27,463 bases of DNA, taken from RGIG1934 sp045122895. GTDB lineage: Bacteria > Bacillota > Clostridia > Lachnospirales > Lachnospiraceae. Under the pieces are notes generated by a model. It saw only the letters and a list, made by a program, of their open reading frames with translations, made no database searches and was not told the origin of the DNA. The DNA lies in assembly GCA_045122895.1 (NCBI GenBank), contig JBGVIE010000026.1:1-27463 (forward strand), given 5' to 3'. Shown in pieces: positions 16,701-25,503 of the stretch (position 1 is the first letter of the stretch; every line of letters starts with the position of its first letter). The translations under genes were made by a program, and so were the position numbers.

Positions 16701-19700
16701 TAAATGCAAAGACAGGAAAACCTGTAGAACAGGGTATTACAGTCAGAATAAGAAAAGGAATGAATGATGTATCAGGAGAAGTGGTAGCTGCCACACAGAC
16801 TGATGCCACAGGAAAATATTCATTTATTAACCTTCCTGTTGGACAGTACACAGCCCAGATAATCGACAGCAGAGAAAACAGCAAAGAACACTATGTAAGT
16901 ACAAGTTTTAGCTTTGTCGTCAAAGAAGGCGAGAATGAGATAGAGGACAATACTGCCACAATCGTAATAGATGATGAACAGATGAGAATTGTACTCAGCT
17001 GGGGTGATGAGGAATCAGGAGCTTCAAGCGACCTGGATTCGCACCTTGTAGGACCAACGGCAGATGGAAAGGACGAGTTCCATACATATTTTGGTAACAT
17101 AGATTACATTGAATATCTTGATGAGAATGAAGAATCAAGAATAGAGTATGCAAATCTTGATGTGGATGATACTACCTGGGAAGGACCGGAGACTACTACA
17201 ATATATACACCAATTGAGGGAGAATACAGATTCTATATACACGATTTTTCCAATGGTGGTTCAGAGTCTTCAGTACAGCTTTCAAAATCATACGCGGTAG
17301 TAAGGGTATATGTAGGAGCACATCTTGTAGAGACATTCTCAGTACCTAACCAGCCTGGTACACTTTGGTATGTATGTAACATAGATGCTGTGTCACAGAA
17401 AGTAACGCCGGTAAATACTATGTCATACTGGATGGGTGATACTGGTGATATTGGAATAGATCAGTTAAAGAAATACAAGAGATTATTGAAAGACCAGATT
17501 GATGAAGCTCAGACAATAATTGAGAAGATTACAGACAACACAGAGCGTGAAAAGCTCAACACCTTAGTGACAGAAGCTGTTCAGAAGGTGGAAACAGAGG
17601 ATTTAGACAGGATAAAAGAATTGTATAATCAGATATATGATTATATCTCACAGTGTAAGAATGCAACAGATATAGATAGAATCATCGGAGATACGATTGA
17701 TTATTATACTACTAATGAAGATGGAACATGGAAGAATCTATGTATCTATGATTACGAAAGTCTTACACCGGAATATACAGTTGAGTTCAGAGACAGTGAG
17801 ACTACATACACAACAGAAAAGACAGGAGACGAGACATATCCTGACAAAATAATTGCAACAGCCAAGAATGGATACACTCAGGAGTATTATGTAAAATATT
17901 CTATCAGTGGCAACAGTCTGAAAATAGGAGATGTACAAAGTGAATATTTGTATGATTACGATACTGACAGCAATGATGATTATTATATCCTGTATTTATA
18001 TGGAAATAAAATTGATTTACCACAGGATTTAGTAATCAGTGCAAGATACAGTAAGGCACAGGTAAGTGAACTTATGGAATCAGACGTAGAAGGGTATGTT
18101 AAGAAGTTTACCATCTCTTTGGGAGATGCAGTTAGAACGTATTATGTGAAATGGAATTTGTCATCAAGTGCACTTCGTATACATTCTGTGTCATATAAGA
18201 ATAATGCAGATAAGGAATTGATAACAGATTACTACGCAGATTATTATGAAGATGAGATTGATGGAGAGTATGTTGAATATGATGTACTTAAAATCAAAGG
18301 ATATATGTCTGAATTCCAGACAGACACAGTTATTAAGTCAAGAGCAGACGGATTGAACTATGAGATAAAGCAGTCAGACAAGACACAATATCAGTGGATG
18401 GCAACTATTTCATATGGTTCATATGAAAGAAAATACTACATAGAATACACTGTGGATTCACGAGTATTGTCTATAAGTAGTATATATGCAGGAACTGAAG
18501 ATGGAGGAACTACAAGATTAAGCTTTGTACAGGAAACACAGACAATCGCTGACAAGACTGTCAATGTAATAAGAGTAAAAGGACGCACTCTTGATGTTCC
18601 TGAAAAATGGGAGATAAATCCATATTATGATGAGGATACTGTTACGCTCAGTGAAGTAGAGAGTGTAGAAGGATATGAAGGCTTTGTAAAAAAAGTAACA
18701 ATATCAAATTCTATCGCATCTAAGGATTATTATCTGTTGTATGAGTTGTCAGAGGATGCTTTGACAGTATCAAGAGTCAATGCCATATCAGACGGATACG
18801 ATATGGTTTATAATTATGATATATATAGTGATGAGACAGAGAACAATGAAAAGCATTATTACCTATCAGTAGAAGGATATACAGAAGAACTGCCTGAAAA
18901 TCTTGAAATCAAGTGTGGTCTTGCAGGTGCTACAGTAGAAATCAAAGATTCAGATATGTCAGGATACCAGAAGATGGCAGTTATGACATACAATGATCTG
19001 TCAAGGACATACTATATAAGATATACAAGGAACCTTACAGGTCCGTTAAGAGTTGGCGATATTTATGGTGATGGAGAGAACCTTTCATTTACTACAGAAG
19101 AACAAGAGATAAACGGTGCGAAGGTAAATGTAGTAAAAGTCAGAGGTTGGAAAGCAGAACTACCAACAGAGTGGATAATCTATGATGGAAATTATGATCA
19201 GGTAGATGCTGCTGCAATTAAGGACGTAGAAGCAAAAGATGGTTATGAAAATTTTGCTAAAGTAATTACCCTGACATATGGTTCTGCATCAATAGACTAC
19301 TATATGATCTACGAATTATCGGAGGATGCTTTAACAATCAAAAATGTTACTGATATAGTAGATGATGCTAATATGTTAACAGATGGTTGGTATACAGAAG
19401 AAGAATGGATAGATTATGAAGATGGTGGTAAATATGTCAATGTCTTGTATTTGTATGGACTACTCGACGAATTATCAGAGAATCTTGTAATTGAATCAAA
19501 TCTTAAAGAAGCAGATGTTGCCATTAAGGAATCTGATATGGAAGCATATAATAAGATGGTTGAAATATCATATGGAGATATTTCAAGAAGCTATTATATA
19601 GCTTATGAAAAAAAATCGTCGGACGATGTGCTTAATATCAACACAATTTGGGGTGATAGCTATTGTTTGGATTTTGATTTGAGCGAGAGAGAAATAAATG

Positions 19701-19918
19701 GTGAAACAGTTAACGTGATAACAGTAAAAGGCATTACAGAAGAGCTTCCAACAGTATGGGAGACCAATACCGGTTATAGCGAAGAAAACTCTACCACACT
19801 AGTTAATGATGTGGAACAGTCAGAAGAGTATTCAGAATTTGCTAAAGTGTTGACCGTGAAATATGGTCCGTTAATGCGAGACTACTATATGATCTACCAA
19901 TTTGAAGTTGCTGAATAA
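13796..19918 (+). CDS. Giant secreted Ig-like (Big_2) multidomain protein with C-terminal repeat array
   Basis: 2040 residues. A signal peptide (LMAILLSVCMMFGSITPVSA, cleavage after about residue 29) directs export. Seven tandem bacterial Ig-like domains cover about residues 34-640, recognised by repeats of the type VTYTSSDKNIATVSSTGKVT. Next come a beta-rich region (about 640-855), two carboxypeptidase-regulatory-like domains (about 858-1055, each with DGTYKIDNV or TGKYSFINLP) and a YfaP/DUF2135-like domain (about 1063-1200, SSDLDSHLVGPT). A short helical region spans about 1221-1305. A C-terminal array of about eight repeats follows, each containing YY[IVLM]xY near residues 1363, 1449, 1546, 1645, 1738, 1836, 1933 and 2030. 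No LPxTG, SLH or other anchor is visible, so attachment is unknown. The likely role is adhesion or glycan contact, inferred from architecture. AAAGGA precedes the ATG. Confidence 0.9.
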   Translation: MDKKIIRKLMAILLSVCMMFGSITPVSAAGKKKATVKSVVLNKKVYTLKKNQTVKLKATINPSSAKSTPLVWTSSNKSVATVDAKGTVKAKKNGTAKITVKAKGTNKKAVCTIRVGTPVTKVKLNAKTINLAPNQSKTVKATLTPSKPTVKGVTFKSSDTKVATVNSKGKITAKKVGTATITAMAKDGTDKKATVKVVVTQPVKSITLSADKKILEVGETVVLKTSVSPSNAKNKAVTYTSSDKNIATVSSTGKVTALKAGKVTIKATAKDGSKKVGQITIEVRASLKDVTWNEATAKITRIEAGQSVNLGVNITPGYAQIESVKYTSSDESIAKATDDGQLIGLANGKVTVKATVKDKYGNTKEIELKDVEVYTSVTGLEIQYAESTVYEGQTIDLKAVVFPETASEKGIIYTTDNDKAATVDENGIITAVAEGVANIKAASKDNNQIAKICHVVVKPVIHSLEWTDACKDIDAVEVGSNATLSYKITPENADVKEVKFTSEKVEFVTVTQQGEVTAVKNGNSLISVEVTDGTGKKHNISKRIVAKTSVTELSVTEEEKIVYIDENIPDLATYQIVYSILPEAATNKNVTYKSDNEAVATVDETGLVRGIAEGTANITVKTVDGGFTKTIAVTVKTARTHAYVTTQEQLNTALANSELEVLTIKDATNIEIPSGEHNTVSLVVDSENGHIENNANFKDVLISAVGENTYKELARNTIAYQSKTGKIMIAPGASATVAILPGAEKLNLVNNGVVDSLTIKTQVDVSISGDSDSKIIVKTSAQALNTNIETSKQLDVIAEAQIKLALLSGAENTVVSVPTSDKKPLIKGLGRVEVAITDTSDVEFVVAENEDATVNSQKVSVSGTVTVGESGDNTSKVYLIPYKNEITQDNIVQAVDENTLSATTAADGTYKIDNVSIGNYYMLVQKEGYQDVLLTLIITSNNGAMFYVDTVYMVVDDKNAVGNATGTLINAKTGKPVEQGITVRIRKGMNDVSGEVVAATQTDATGKYSFINLPVGQYTAQIIDSRENSKEHYVSTSFSFVVKEGENEIEDNTATIVIDDEQMRIVLSWGDEESGASSDLDSHLVGPTADGKDEFHTYFGNIDYIEYLDENEESRIEYANLDVDDTTWEGPETTTIYTPIEGEYRFYIHDFSNGGSESSVQLSKSYAVVRVYVGAHLVETFSVPNQPGTLWYVCNIDAVSQKVTPVNTMSYWMGDTGDIGIDQLKKYKRLLKDQIDEAQTIIEKITDNTEREKLNTLVTEAVQKVETEDLDRIKELYNQIYDYISQCKNATDIDRIIGDTIDYYTTNEDGTWKNLCIYDYESLTPEYTVEFRDSETTYTTEKTGDETYPDKIIATAKNGYTQEYYVKYSISGNSLKIGDVQSEYLYDYDTDSNDDYYILYLYGNKIDLPQDLVISARYSKAQVSELMESDVEGYVKKFTISLGDAVRTYYVKWNLSSSALRIHSVSYKNNADKELITDYYADYYEDEIDGEYVEYDVLKIKGYMSEFQTDTVIKSRADGLNYEIKQSDKTQYQWMATISYGSYERKYYIEYTVDSRVLSISSIYAGTEDGGTTRLSFVQETQTIADKTVNVIRVKGRTLDVPEKWEINPYYDEDTVTLSEVESVEGYEGFVKKVTISNSIASKDYYLLYELSEDALTVSRVNAISDGYDMVYNYDIYSDETENNEKHYYLSVEGYTEELPENLEIKCGLAGATVEIKDSDMSGYQKMAVMTYNDLSRTYYIRYTRNLTGPLRVGDIYGDGENLSFTTEEQEINGAKVNVVKVRGWKAELPTEWIIYDGNYDQVDAAAIKDVEAKDGYENFAKVITLTYGSASIDYYMIYELSEDALTIKNVTDIVDDANMLTDGWYTEEEWIDYEDGGKYVNVLYLYGLLDELSENLVIESNLKEADVAIKESDMEAYNKMVEISYGDISRSYYIAYEKKSSDDVLNINTIWGDSYCLDFDLSEREINGETVNVITVKGITEELPTVWETNTGYSEENSTTLVNDVEQSEEYSEFAKVLTVKYGPLMRDYYMIYQFEVAE

Positions 19919-19942
19919 CAGTAACATACAAGCTGAAAGCGA

Positions 19943-19979
19943 GAACCGTTTGGTCTTTGGACCAAGCGGTTCTTTCTTT
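19943..19979 (+). terminator. Rho-independent terminator
   Basis: GAACCGTTTGGTC pairs with GACCAAGCGGTTC (13 bp, one G-U) across 19943-19972, followed by TTTCTTT. It ends transcription of the giant protein gene, 24 bases after its stop. Confidence 0.9.
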
Positions 19980-20037
19980 ATGGTCTAAAATAAGATATAA
20001 TTATAAATATACGCAAAACCCTTGAAAGGAATGAGGA

Positions 20038-21303
20038 GTGTTGAGATTTTTTCATATAGGTGATTTACATTTTGGAAAGTTATTACATTCGATTTTGATG
20101 GTTGAGGAAGATCAGCCATTCTGGATTGATGAATTTTTAAAAAAAGTTGATGAATACAAGCCGGATGCTATATTGATTGCGGGAGATGTTTATGACAGAA
20201 AAATTCCGTCAAATGAAGCAATAAAGTTGTTAAACTATATGCTTACACAACTGTCAAAAAGAAAAGTGACTGTAATGATTGTTGCCGGAAATCACGATTC
20301 AGCAATACGTTTGTCCTACGCTAAAGATATTCTGTGTGAGCAGAATATATATATTGCGACGAATGTGAGCAAAGAAATCGAGAAGGTTACAATGAAAGAT
20401 GAATATGGAGAGGTGGTTTTCTGGCTGTTACCATATCTGTATCCAAAGGCAGTTGCAGATAAAGAAATCCTTGATGATGATTCTATTAATGATTATAGTC
20501 AGGCAGTCAGCAGATTGTTGGCTGAACAGGAAATAGATAAGAGTAAAAGAAATGTAATAGTGATTCATCAAAACGTATTGGCAGGAGAAAAGAGACCTGA
20601 ACATAGCGATTCGGAGAGAATAATTGGGGGATTAGGAGAGATAGATGTCACTTTGTTTGATGACTTTGATTATGTGGCAATGGGACATATACACAATGCT
20701 CAGGCGATGGGGCGGGACAGCGCACGTTATGCAGGATGTCCTATGTATTATGATTTTTCAGAAGCAGACAGAGAAAAATATATCACAATGGTTGAGTTAA
20801 AAGGCAGGAATCAGGAGATAGAGATAAGCAAGATAAAGGTTCCTCTGCTTCATGAGATGAAGATAATAACAGGCTCATTTGAAGAGGTGTTAGAGGAGGG
20901 ACGACAAATCCCTAATCTTCACCGCTTTCATATACAGGTCAGATTAAAAGAGAGACATTTGCCGTCAGGCGCTATTGATAAACTAAGAGAAGTGTTTGGA
21001 ACAAGTCTTATTAATGTAGTAAAAGAGAAAATGACATACGCTGACAGTGATAATAAAAACAGTACAAAAATTATTACAGATAATGAAGAAAAATCTGTTG
21101 AGCAGTTGTTTGAAGAATTTTATATGCAGCAAAATGATGGCGAATTGTTAACTTCGCAACAGGATAAGCTGATAGAGAAGATTCTTGAACAGCAATCAAG
21201 AAGTGGAAATGATTTATTTGAAAACTTTGGCGATGTGCCTAAGGAAGATGTTGATGAATTGGTAGAAAGCTTGTTTGGGGGATTGGATAATGAGACCGCA
21301 TAA
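20038..21303 (+). CDS. sbcD: SbcD, exonuclease subunit of SbcCD
   Basis: The calcineurin-like Mn-dependent nuclease subunit (Mre11 homologue) that with SbcC cleaves hairpins and processes blocked DNA ends. Phosphoesterase motifs are in order: FFHIGDLHFGK (Asp9, His11), LIAGDVYDR (Asp50), VAGNHDS (Asn85, His86), VIHQNV and MGHIHNAQ. At 421 residues the length is in the normal range, with a C-terminal capping/SbcC-binding region. The start is GTG at 20038, with AAAGGA 7 bases upstream; the TTG at 20041 is an alternative giving the same protein less one residue. A TATAAT at 19996-20001 is a possible -10 box without a clear -35. The 3' end overlaps sbcC by 14 bases. Confidence 0.96.
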   Translation: MLRFFHIGDLHFGKLLHSILMVEEDQPFWIDEFLKKVDEYKPDAILIAGDVYDRKIPSNEAIKLLNYMLTQLSKRKVTVMIVAGNHDSAIRLSYAKDILCEQNIYIATNVSKEIEKVTMKDEYGEVVFWLLPYLYPKAVADKEILDDDSINDYSQAVSRLLAEQEIDKSKRNVIVIHQNVLAGEKRPEHSDSERIIGGLGEIDVTLFDDFDYVAMGHIHNAQAMGRDSARYAGCPMYYDFSEADREKYITMVELKGRNQEIEISKIKVPLLHEMKIITGSFEEVLEEGRQIPNLHRFHIQVRLKERHLPSGAIDKLREVFGTSLINVVKEKMTYADSDNKNSTKIITDNEEKSVEQLFEEFYMQQNDGELLTSQQDKLIEKILEQQSRSGNDLFENFGDVPKEDVDELVESLFGGLDNETA

Positions 21304-24300
21304 ATTGACAATAGAGAATTTTGGACCTTTTGTAAAAAAAACAGTAATTGATTTTGATGCGATGGGCAGTGGATTGTACCTGATTGCCGGAGATACAGGT
21401 GCCGGAAAGACTACAATCTTTGATGCACTTATGTATGCATTATATGGAGAAGCCAGTGGAAGTGCAAGAAAAGGTCTTGCAACTACTTCTTACCACAGTG
21501 ATTTTGCAAAACATATAGTCTCAACCGGAGAAAAGCAGAGGATAAAAAATGATCCAATGACAGTTGAGCTTGATTTCTCTGAAAGCAATAAAAGATACAG
21601 GGTTGTAAGAGAGATGAATTGGGGAAAATCAGGAACTAGTCAGACTGCATGTAAAACAGCAGTTTTGTATGATGAAGAGGGCAACACTTTAGAGATGTCT
21701 GACAAAGCAGACAATGATAAAAATTCTGTTACAAAAGAGATAATTAACAGAATAGGTCTTACCTCTGAGCAATTTAGACAGATTATTATGCTTTCACAGG
21801 GAGAGTTTAAGAAGTTCCTGGATGCGGGGTCAAAGGACCGCGAAGAGATACTTGGTAAAATATATGATAATTCTGTGTATAAGGATTTGCAGGCAAGAAT
21901 AAAAGCAACGACTAAAAGGCTGGAAGATAAAAGAAAAGAACTTAGTGATGGTTTAATTGCAAAGAATAGTGTAATAGTACAGAATTTGCCGGATGATTTT
22001 TTACCTGAAGACAGAGTGATATATGAAAATGAAAATGCATATGAAAATCCTGATTATATTTATGCATTAGATAGCCTTCAGGATAAATATGATGAAATGC
22101 TTCAAGTGATAAACAATTCGATAAGTGAATATGAAGAAAAGAATGAAGAGCTTATTTCTCAGATAGCAAAAGCAGAGGAGATAAACAATCTATATGCAAG
22201 TCTGGAGAAGGCTACGGGAGACAGAGAACAGCTTGAGGCCCAAAAAGACGTTATGGATAAACTTGAAAAAAAATTATCTGATGCAGAAACTGCCAACGAG
22301 ATAAATAAGCTGTATGAAAAAGTGGTGGAAGATATAAATAATGAAATACTTAAGGCGAAAGCCACCTTGTCTGATATTTGTAACAACTTAGATAAAAAGA
22401 ACAATGAAATGTCCGATATTTCAGAGAAAAAAGAAAGATGTGAAAAAGAGGAAAAAACAAAGTTACAGGAAATCACAATAAAAATTACTAATTATGAAAG
22501 CATATTAGGAAAATACGATTTTATTGAAAGTAAGCGTAGTGAAAAACAGAAGGCTGAAGAAGAAAAAGAAAAGTCGGGTAAGGAATTAGAAGATTTACAG
22601 AATAAGGAAAAAAGCATATTAGAGCAAAAAAATTCATACACAGAAATTCTTAAAGAATTAGTGGACGTAAACGATGACACCGTAAGGCGAATTGAAGCAG
22701 AGTGTGAAAGTGAAATCAGTAAAAAAACAGCTATTTGTGAAGTGAAAGACAAGATTGGGCAGATTAACAGTCAAATACTTGAAGAAAAAGAGTTACAGGA
22801 AAAGTATTTGAAGCAGTTGGAGACAGCTAAAAAAGCTGTAGATAATTATTGTATGCTTTACAGACAATTTTTTGATGGGCAGGCAGGATTATTAGCGAAA
22901 AAGCTAAAGGAGGAATTGGCAACAAAGGGAGAGGCTGACTGCCCTGTTTGTGGACATCATTATTGCTCCGGTGATGAGATAAACTGCATCGCACATAAAG
23001 AAAAAATACCAGAACGAAGTGAGGTTGAAGAAGCAAAGGAAATAATGGACAGTGCAGGTGATTTAGAAAAAAGTCTGAATGAAAAAAGAAAAATAAAAGC
23101 CTCAGATATTGAAAAGGATAAAGAGTACCTGAAAAAAGAAGTGGAAAAACTCTTTGGAATAGAGCTAGAACTTAATGATTTGTCTGACTTCTCATTTGTT
23201 GACGGTGAATATGACAAAACACAAAAAAGGATTAAAGAACTGGAAAGTGCATTAAAGAAAGAGAACGGGAGAAATAACAATAAAAAAGAATTAACGAATA
23301 AATTAGATGAAACAGAGAAAGAATTGCCAGGCATTCGCGAGAAAATTGATATTGCATTTTCAAAATCAAAAGAATGTAATGAAGCGTATACAAGGGCTGA
23401 TACTGAATATAAAAGTGCGTTAGAAAGTATTAAGGAGTATCCGCAAACCAAAGATCTGGCGGAGGATGAGCTTAACAATTTTACACAGGAAAAGAAAAGA
23501 ATCGAGGAGTATATAAGGGATACAGATGACAACTTTAAATCATGCAGTGAAGCTATTTCTGAACTTACAGGAAATAAAAAACAGTTAGAGGAACTGCTTA
23601 ATGCTACGTTGATTAAATTAGAAAAAAAGACAGAAGAGTTGAATGCACAAATCAAAAAATCAGACTTTGAGAATTATGAATCATATAGACTGGCATTGTG
23701 TTCTGATGAGTGGATTAAGGAGAAAAAAGGTCAGATAGACAGCTACAAAAAAGCATGCAGCGATGTCTGTGTAATGATAAACCAGTACACTAAAAGTATT
23801 GCAAATCGTAAAAAAGAAGATTTGGATAAAAAACATAGTGAACAGGATGAGATAGTTAAAAAGATTAAAGCTGCAAGAAACAGTTATACTCTTATTAACG
23901 AAAAATATGCTAAAATAAAAGAAGCAGTAGAAGATATCAAAAAAAATATTAATCAGATGAGAAAGTACGATGTTGCAATTAATAAGGTTAAGCCTCTTGA
24001 TGAAACCGCAAACTCATCTTATAAATTCTCGACTTATGTTCTTGAACATTTTTTTAATTCAATATTAGAAAATGCAAATAATCACCTGGATGTTATAAGT
24101 GATGGACAGTATCAATTGCTTGCAAAAAAAGATGGTGATTTAAGGGGAACAGTTGGTCTTGATATCGAAGTGTATGATGAATTTACCAATAAGACCAGAG
24201 CGACAGCTTCTTTATCAGGAGGTGAATCCTTTGGCGTATCATTAGCTTTGGCATTAGGTCTGTCTGATATGGCACAACAGGAAAATGCAGGTAAAATAAA

Positions 24301-24514
24301 TGTAGAGTGTATGTTTATAGATGAGGGATTTGGCTCATTGGACGCGGGTGCACTGAATAAGGCATTAGATGTACTTAACAAGTTGGCTTCCGGAAACAGA
24401 CAGATTGGTATTATCTCTCATGTGGATGCACTGGAAGAAATATTTTGCACGAAGAAGTTATGGGTTAAAGGCGGAAAAGACGGAAGTACAGTAGAGATGA
24501 TTAATTCTATATAA
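21290..24514 (+). CDS. sbcC: SbcC, SMC-like ATPase subunit of SbcCD
   Basis: The Rad50-like ATPase that works with SbcD on DNA ends, hairpins and long palindromes. With the start at 21290 it has 1074 residues. Walker A is GDTGAGKT (residues 34-41). Two long charged coiled-coil arms flank a zinc hook CPVC (551-554). The ABC signature LSGGES lies near 975-980 and Walker B FIDEGFGSLD near 1009-1018, followed by the switch His in GIISHVD. The frame is open to a TTG at 21275, but MRPHKLTIENFGPF is the usual family start and GGGGAT precedes ATG 21290. The 14-base overlap with sbcD indicates translational coupling. Confidence 0.96.
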   Translation: MRPHKLTIENFGPFVKKTVIDFDAMGSGLYLIAGDTGAGKTTIFDALMYALYGEASGSARKGLATTSYHSDFAKHIVSTGEKQRIKNDPMTVELDFSESNKRYRVVREMNWGKSGTSQTACKTAVLYDEEGNTLEMSDKADNDKNSVTKEIINRIGLTSEQFRQIIMLSQGEFKKFLDAGSKDREEILGKIYDNSVYKDLQARIKATTKRLEDKRKELSDGLIAKNSVIVQNLPDDFLPEDRVIYENENAYENPDYIYALDSLQDKYDEMLQVINNSISEYEEKNEELISQIAKAEEINNLYASLEKATGDREQLEAQKDVMDKLEKKLSDAETANEINKLYEKVVEDINNEILKAKATLSDICNNLDKKNNEMSDISEKKERCEKEEKTKLQEITIKITNYESILGKYDFIESKRSEKQKAEEEKEKSGKELEDLQNKEKSILEQKNSYTEILKELVDVNDDTVRRIEAECESEISKKTAICEVKDKIGQINSQILEEKELQEKYLKQLETAKKAVDNYCMLYRQFFDGQAGLLAKKLKEELATKGEADCPVCGHHYCSGDEINCIAHKEKIPERSEVEEAKEIMDSAGDLEKSLNEKRKIKASDIEKDKEYLKKEVEKLFGIELELNDLSDFSFVDGEYDKTQKRIKELESALKKENGRNNNKKELTNKLDETEKELPGIREKIDIAFSKSKECNEAYTRADTEYKSALESIKEYPQTKDLAEDELNNFTQEKKRIEEYIRDTDDNFKSCSEAISELTGNKKQLEELLNATLIKLEKKTEELNAQIKKSDFENYESYRLALCSDEWIKEKKGQIDSYKKACSDVCVMINQYTKSIANRKKEDLDKKHSEQDEIVKKIKAARNSYTLINEKYAKIKEAVEDIKKNINQMRKYDVAINKVKPLDETANSSYKFSTYVLEHFFNSILENANNHLDVISDGQYQLLAKKDGDLRGTVGLDIEVYDEFTNKTRATASLSGGESFGVSLALALGLSDMAQQENAGKINVECMFIDEGFGSLDAGALNKALDVLNKLASGNRQIGIISHVDALEEIFCTKKLWVKGGKDGSTVEMINSI

Positions 24515-24533
24515 TACGAAAGGAAGTGTAACT

Positions 24534-24641
24534 ATGCAGTATATTAAGCTTCAGCTTGGTTGTATGCTTTTTCTTGAAGCGAAGGAAGAAATAATAGATT
24601 TGATGAATAAAGGAATGGAGAAGAGTGATGACAGAATATGA
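24534..24641 (+). CDS. Small ORF, 35 codons, unknown
   Basis: An ATG at 24534 is preceded by a good AAAGGAAG ribosome binding site and opens 35 codons (MQYIKLQLGCMLFLEAKEEI...), ending 14 bases inside the next gene. I do not recognise a function. The first 14 residues resemble, from memory, the N-terminus of membrane-bound GGDEF/EAL proteins of Lachnospiraceae, while the rest is a charged helix. It could be what remains after an internal deletion in such a gene, or a short leader ORF coupling translation to the HAD gene. The strong ribosome binding site is the main support for its expression. Confidence 0.45.
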   Translation: MQYIKLQLGCMLFLEAKEEIIDLMNKGMEKSDDRI

Positions 24642-25275
24642 AGCAGTTGTTTTTGATATGGATGGTATAATATTTGATTCTGAAAAAGCTACGCTGGATT
24701 GTTGGCTGGAGCTTGCCGCAAAATATGGAATCAAAAATATGGAAGAGTCGTTTTTTGCCTGCATAGGGACTACGATGGCGAGGACAAGAGAGATTATGCT
24801 GGAAAGATATGGCGGTGATTTTCCGTATGATGAGTATGCAAAAGAAGCTTCTCTTATGTATCATGAGAAATATGATGGCGGCAGACTTCCGATGAAAAAA
24901 GGTGTAAAAGAGTTACTATCATACCTTAAGACTTCGGGCAAGAAAATTGCCCTCGCATCATCTACCAGAAGACAAACAGTAGTAAATCAGTTAAGAGATG
25001 CAAAAATTCTGGAATATTTTGATGCAGTAATCTGTGGTGACATGGTTACAAGAAGCAAGCCGGCACCGGATATTTTTCTAAAGGCCTGCGAGGAGATTGA
25101 ATCAGTGCCGGAGATGACATATGCAATAGAGGATTCATATAACGGAATCAGGGCTGCCAGCACCGGAAAACTGCGCCCTATAATGGTTCCTGATTTACTT
25201 CCGTCTACTGAAGAGATGGAAGAAATCAGCGAAGTTATATTAGAAGATTTGCTGGAAGTTATTAAGTATCTGTAA
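24628..25275 (+). CDS. HAD-superfamily sugar-phosphate phosphatase (beta-phosphoglucomutase-like)
   Basis: A 215-residue haloacid-dehalogenase hydrolase of subfamily I with an alpha-helical cap. The nucleophile motif FDMDGIIFDSE gives Asp10 and acid/base Asp12. Motif II is ALASST (Ser111), motif III Lys144 in RSKPAPDIF, and motif IV the acidic pair Glu168-Asp169 in AIEDSYNGI. Asp12 and the DGIIFDSE context are typical of beta-phosphoglucomutase/YqaB-like phosphatases; the exact substrate cannot be read from sequence. The start is ATG 24628, with GGAG 7 bases upstream, rather than the adjacent GTG 24625. It follows sbcC and the small ORF in the same direction. Confidence 0.9.
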   Translation: MTEYEAVVFDMDGIIFDSEKATLDCWLELAAKYGIKNMEESFFACIGTTMARTREIMLERYGGDFPYDEYAKEASLMYHEKYDGGRLPMKKGVKELLSYLKTSGKKIALASSTRRQTVVNQLRDAKILEYFDAVICGDMVTRSKPAPDIFLKACEEIESVPEMTYAIEDSYNGIRAASTGKLRPIMVPDLLPSTEEMEEISEVILEDLLEVIKYL

Positions 25276-25327
25276 CTGTTCAGAGCCAAGCATATTTTTA
25301 CAGTTACCATAATTTTAATAAATATAC

Positions 25328-25356
25328 TTGACGTAACAACATTAACGTGCTATTAT
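25328..25356 (+). promoter_or_regulatory. Strong promoter upstream of the RHS-type gene
   Basis: TTGACG (25328-25333) and TATTAT (25351-25356) are separated by 17 bp. A transcript from about 25363 would meet the terminator hairpin at 25391 within about 30 nt. Confidence 0.75.
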
Positions 25357-25390
25357 ATGCACTCGGTAGGTGTTAATCGAATTACAATAG

Positions 25391-25423
25391 CTGTAACGGA
25401 GTTCATCTGTTACAGTTTTTTTT
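25391..25423 (+). terminator. Rho-independent terminator or attenuator
   Basis: CTGTAAC (25391-25397) pairs with GTTACAG (25409-25415) around an 11-base loop, followed by eight T residues. It lies downstream of a strong promoter and upstream of the RHS-type gene, so it either ends a small RNA of about 60 nt or attenuates that gene. Confidence 0.8.
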
Positions 25424-25503
25424 GCGCAAAAAAGACTATGAGAAACGTATCAATATCTACATAATATTTGGGACTGGGAAGAAATAGAAAGGGACAAAAT
25501 GAA

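Noticed and set aside
22960..23655. A 231-codon minus-strand frame opposite sbcC
   Set aside because: It is the Ser/Leu-rich complement of the Lys/Glu-rich SbcC coiled coil, a common shadow.
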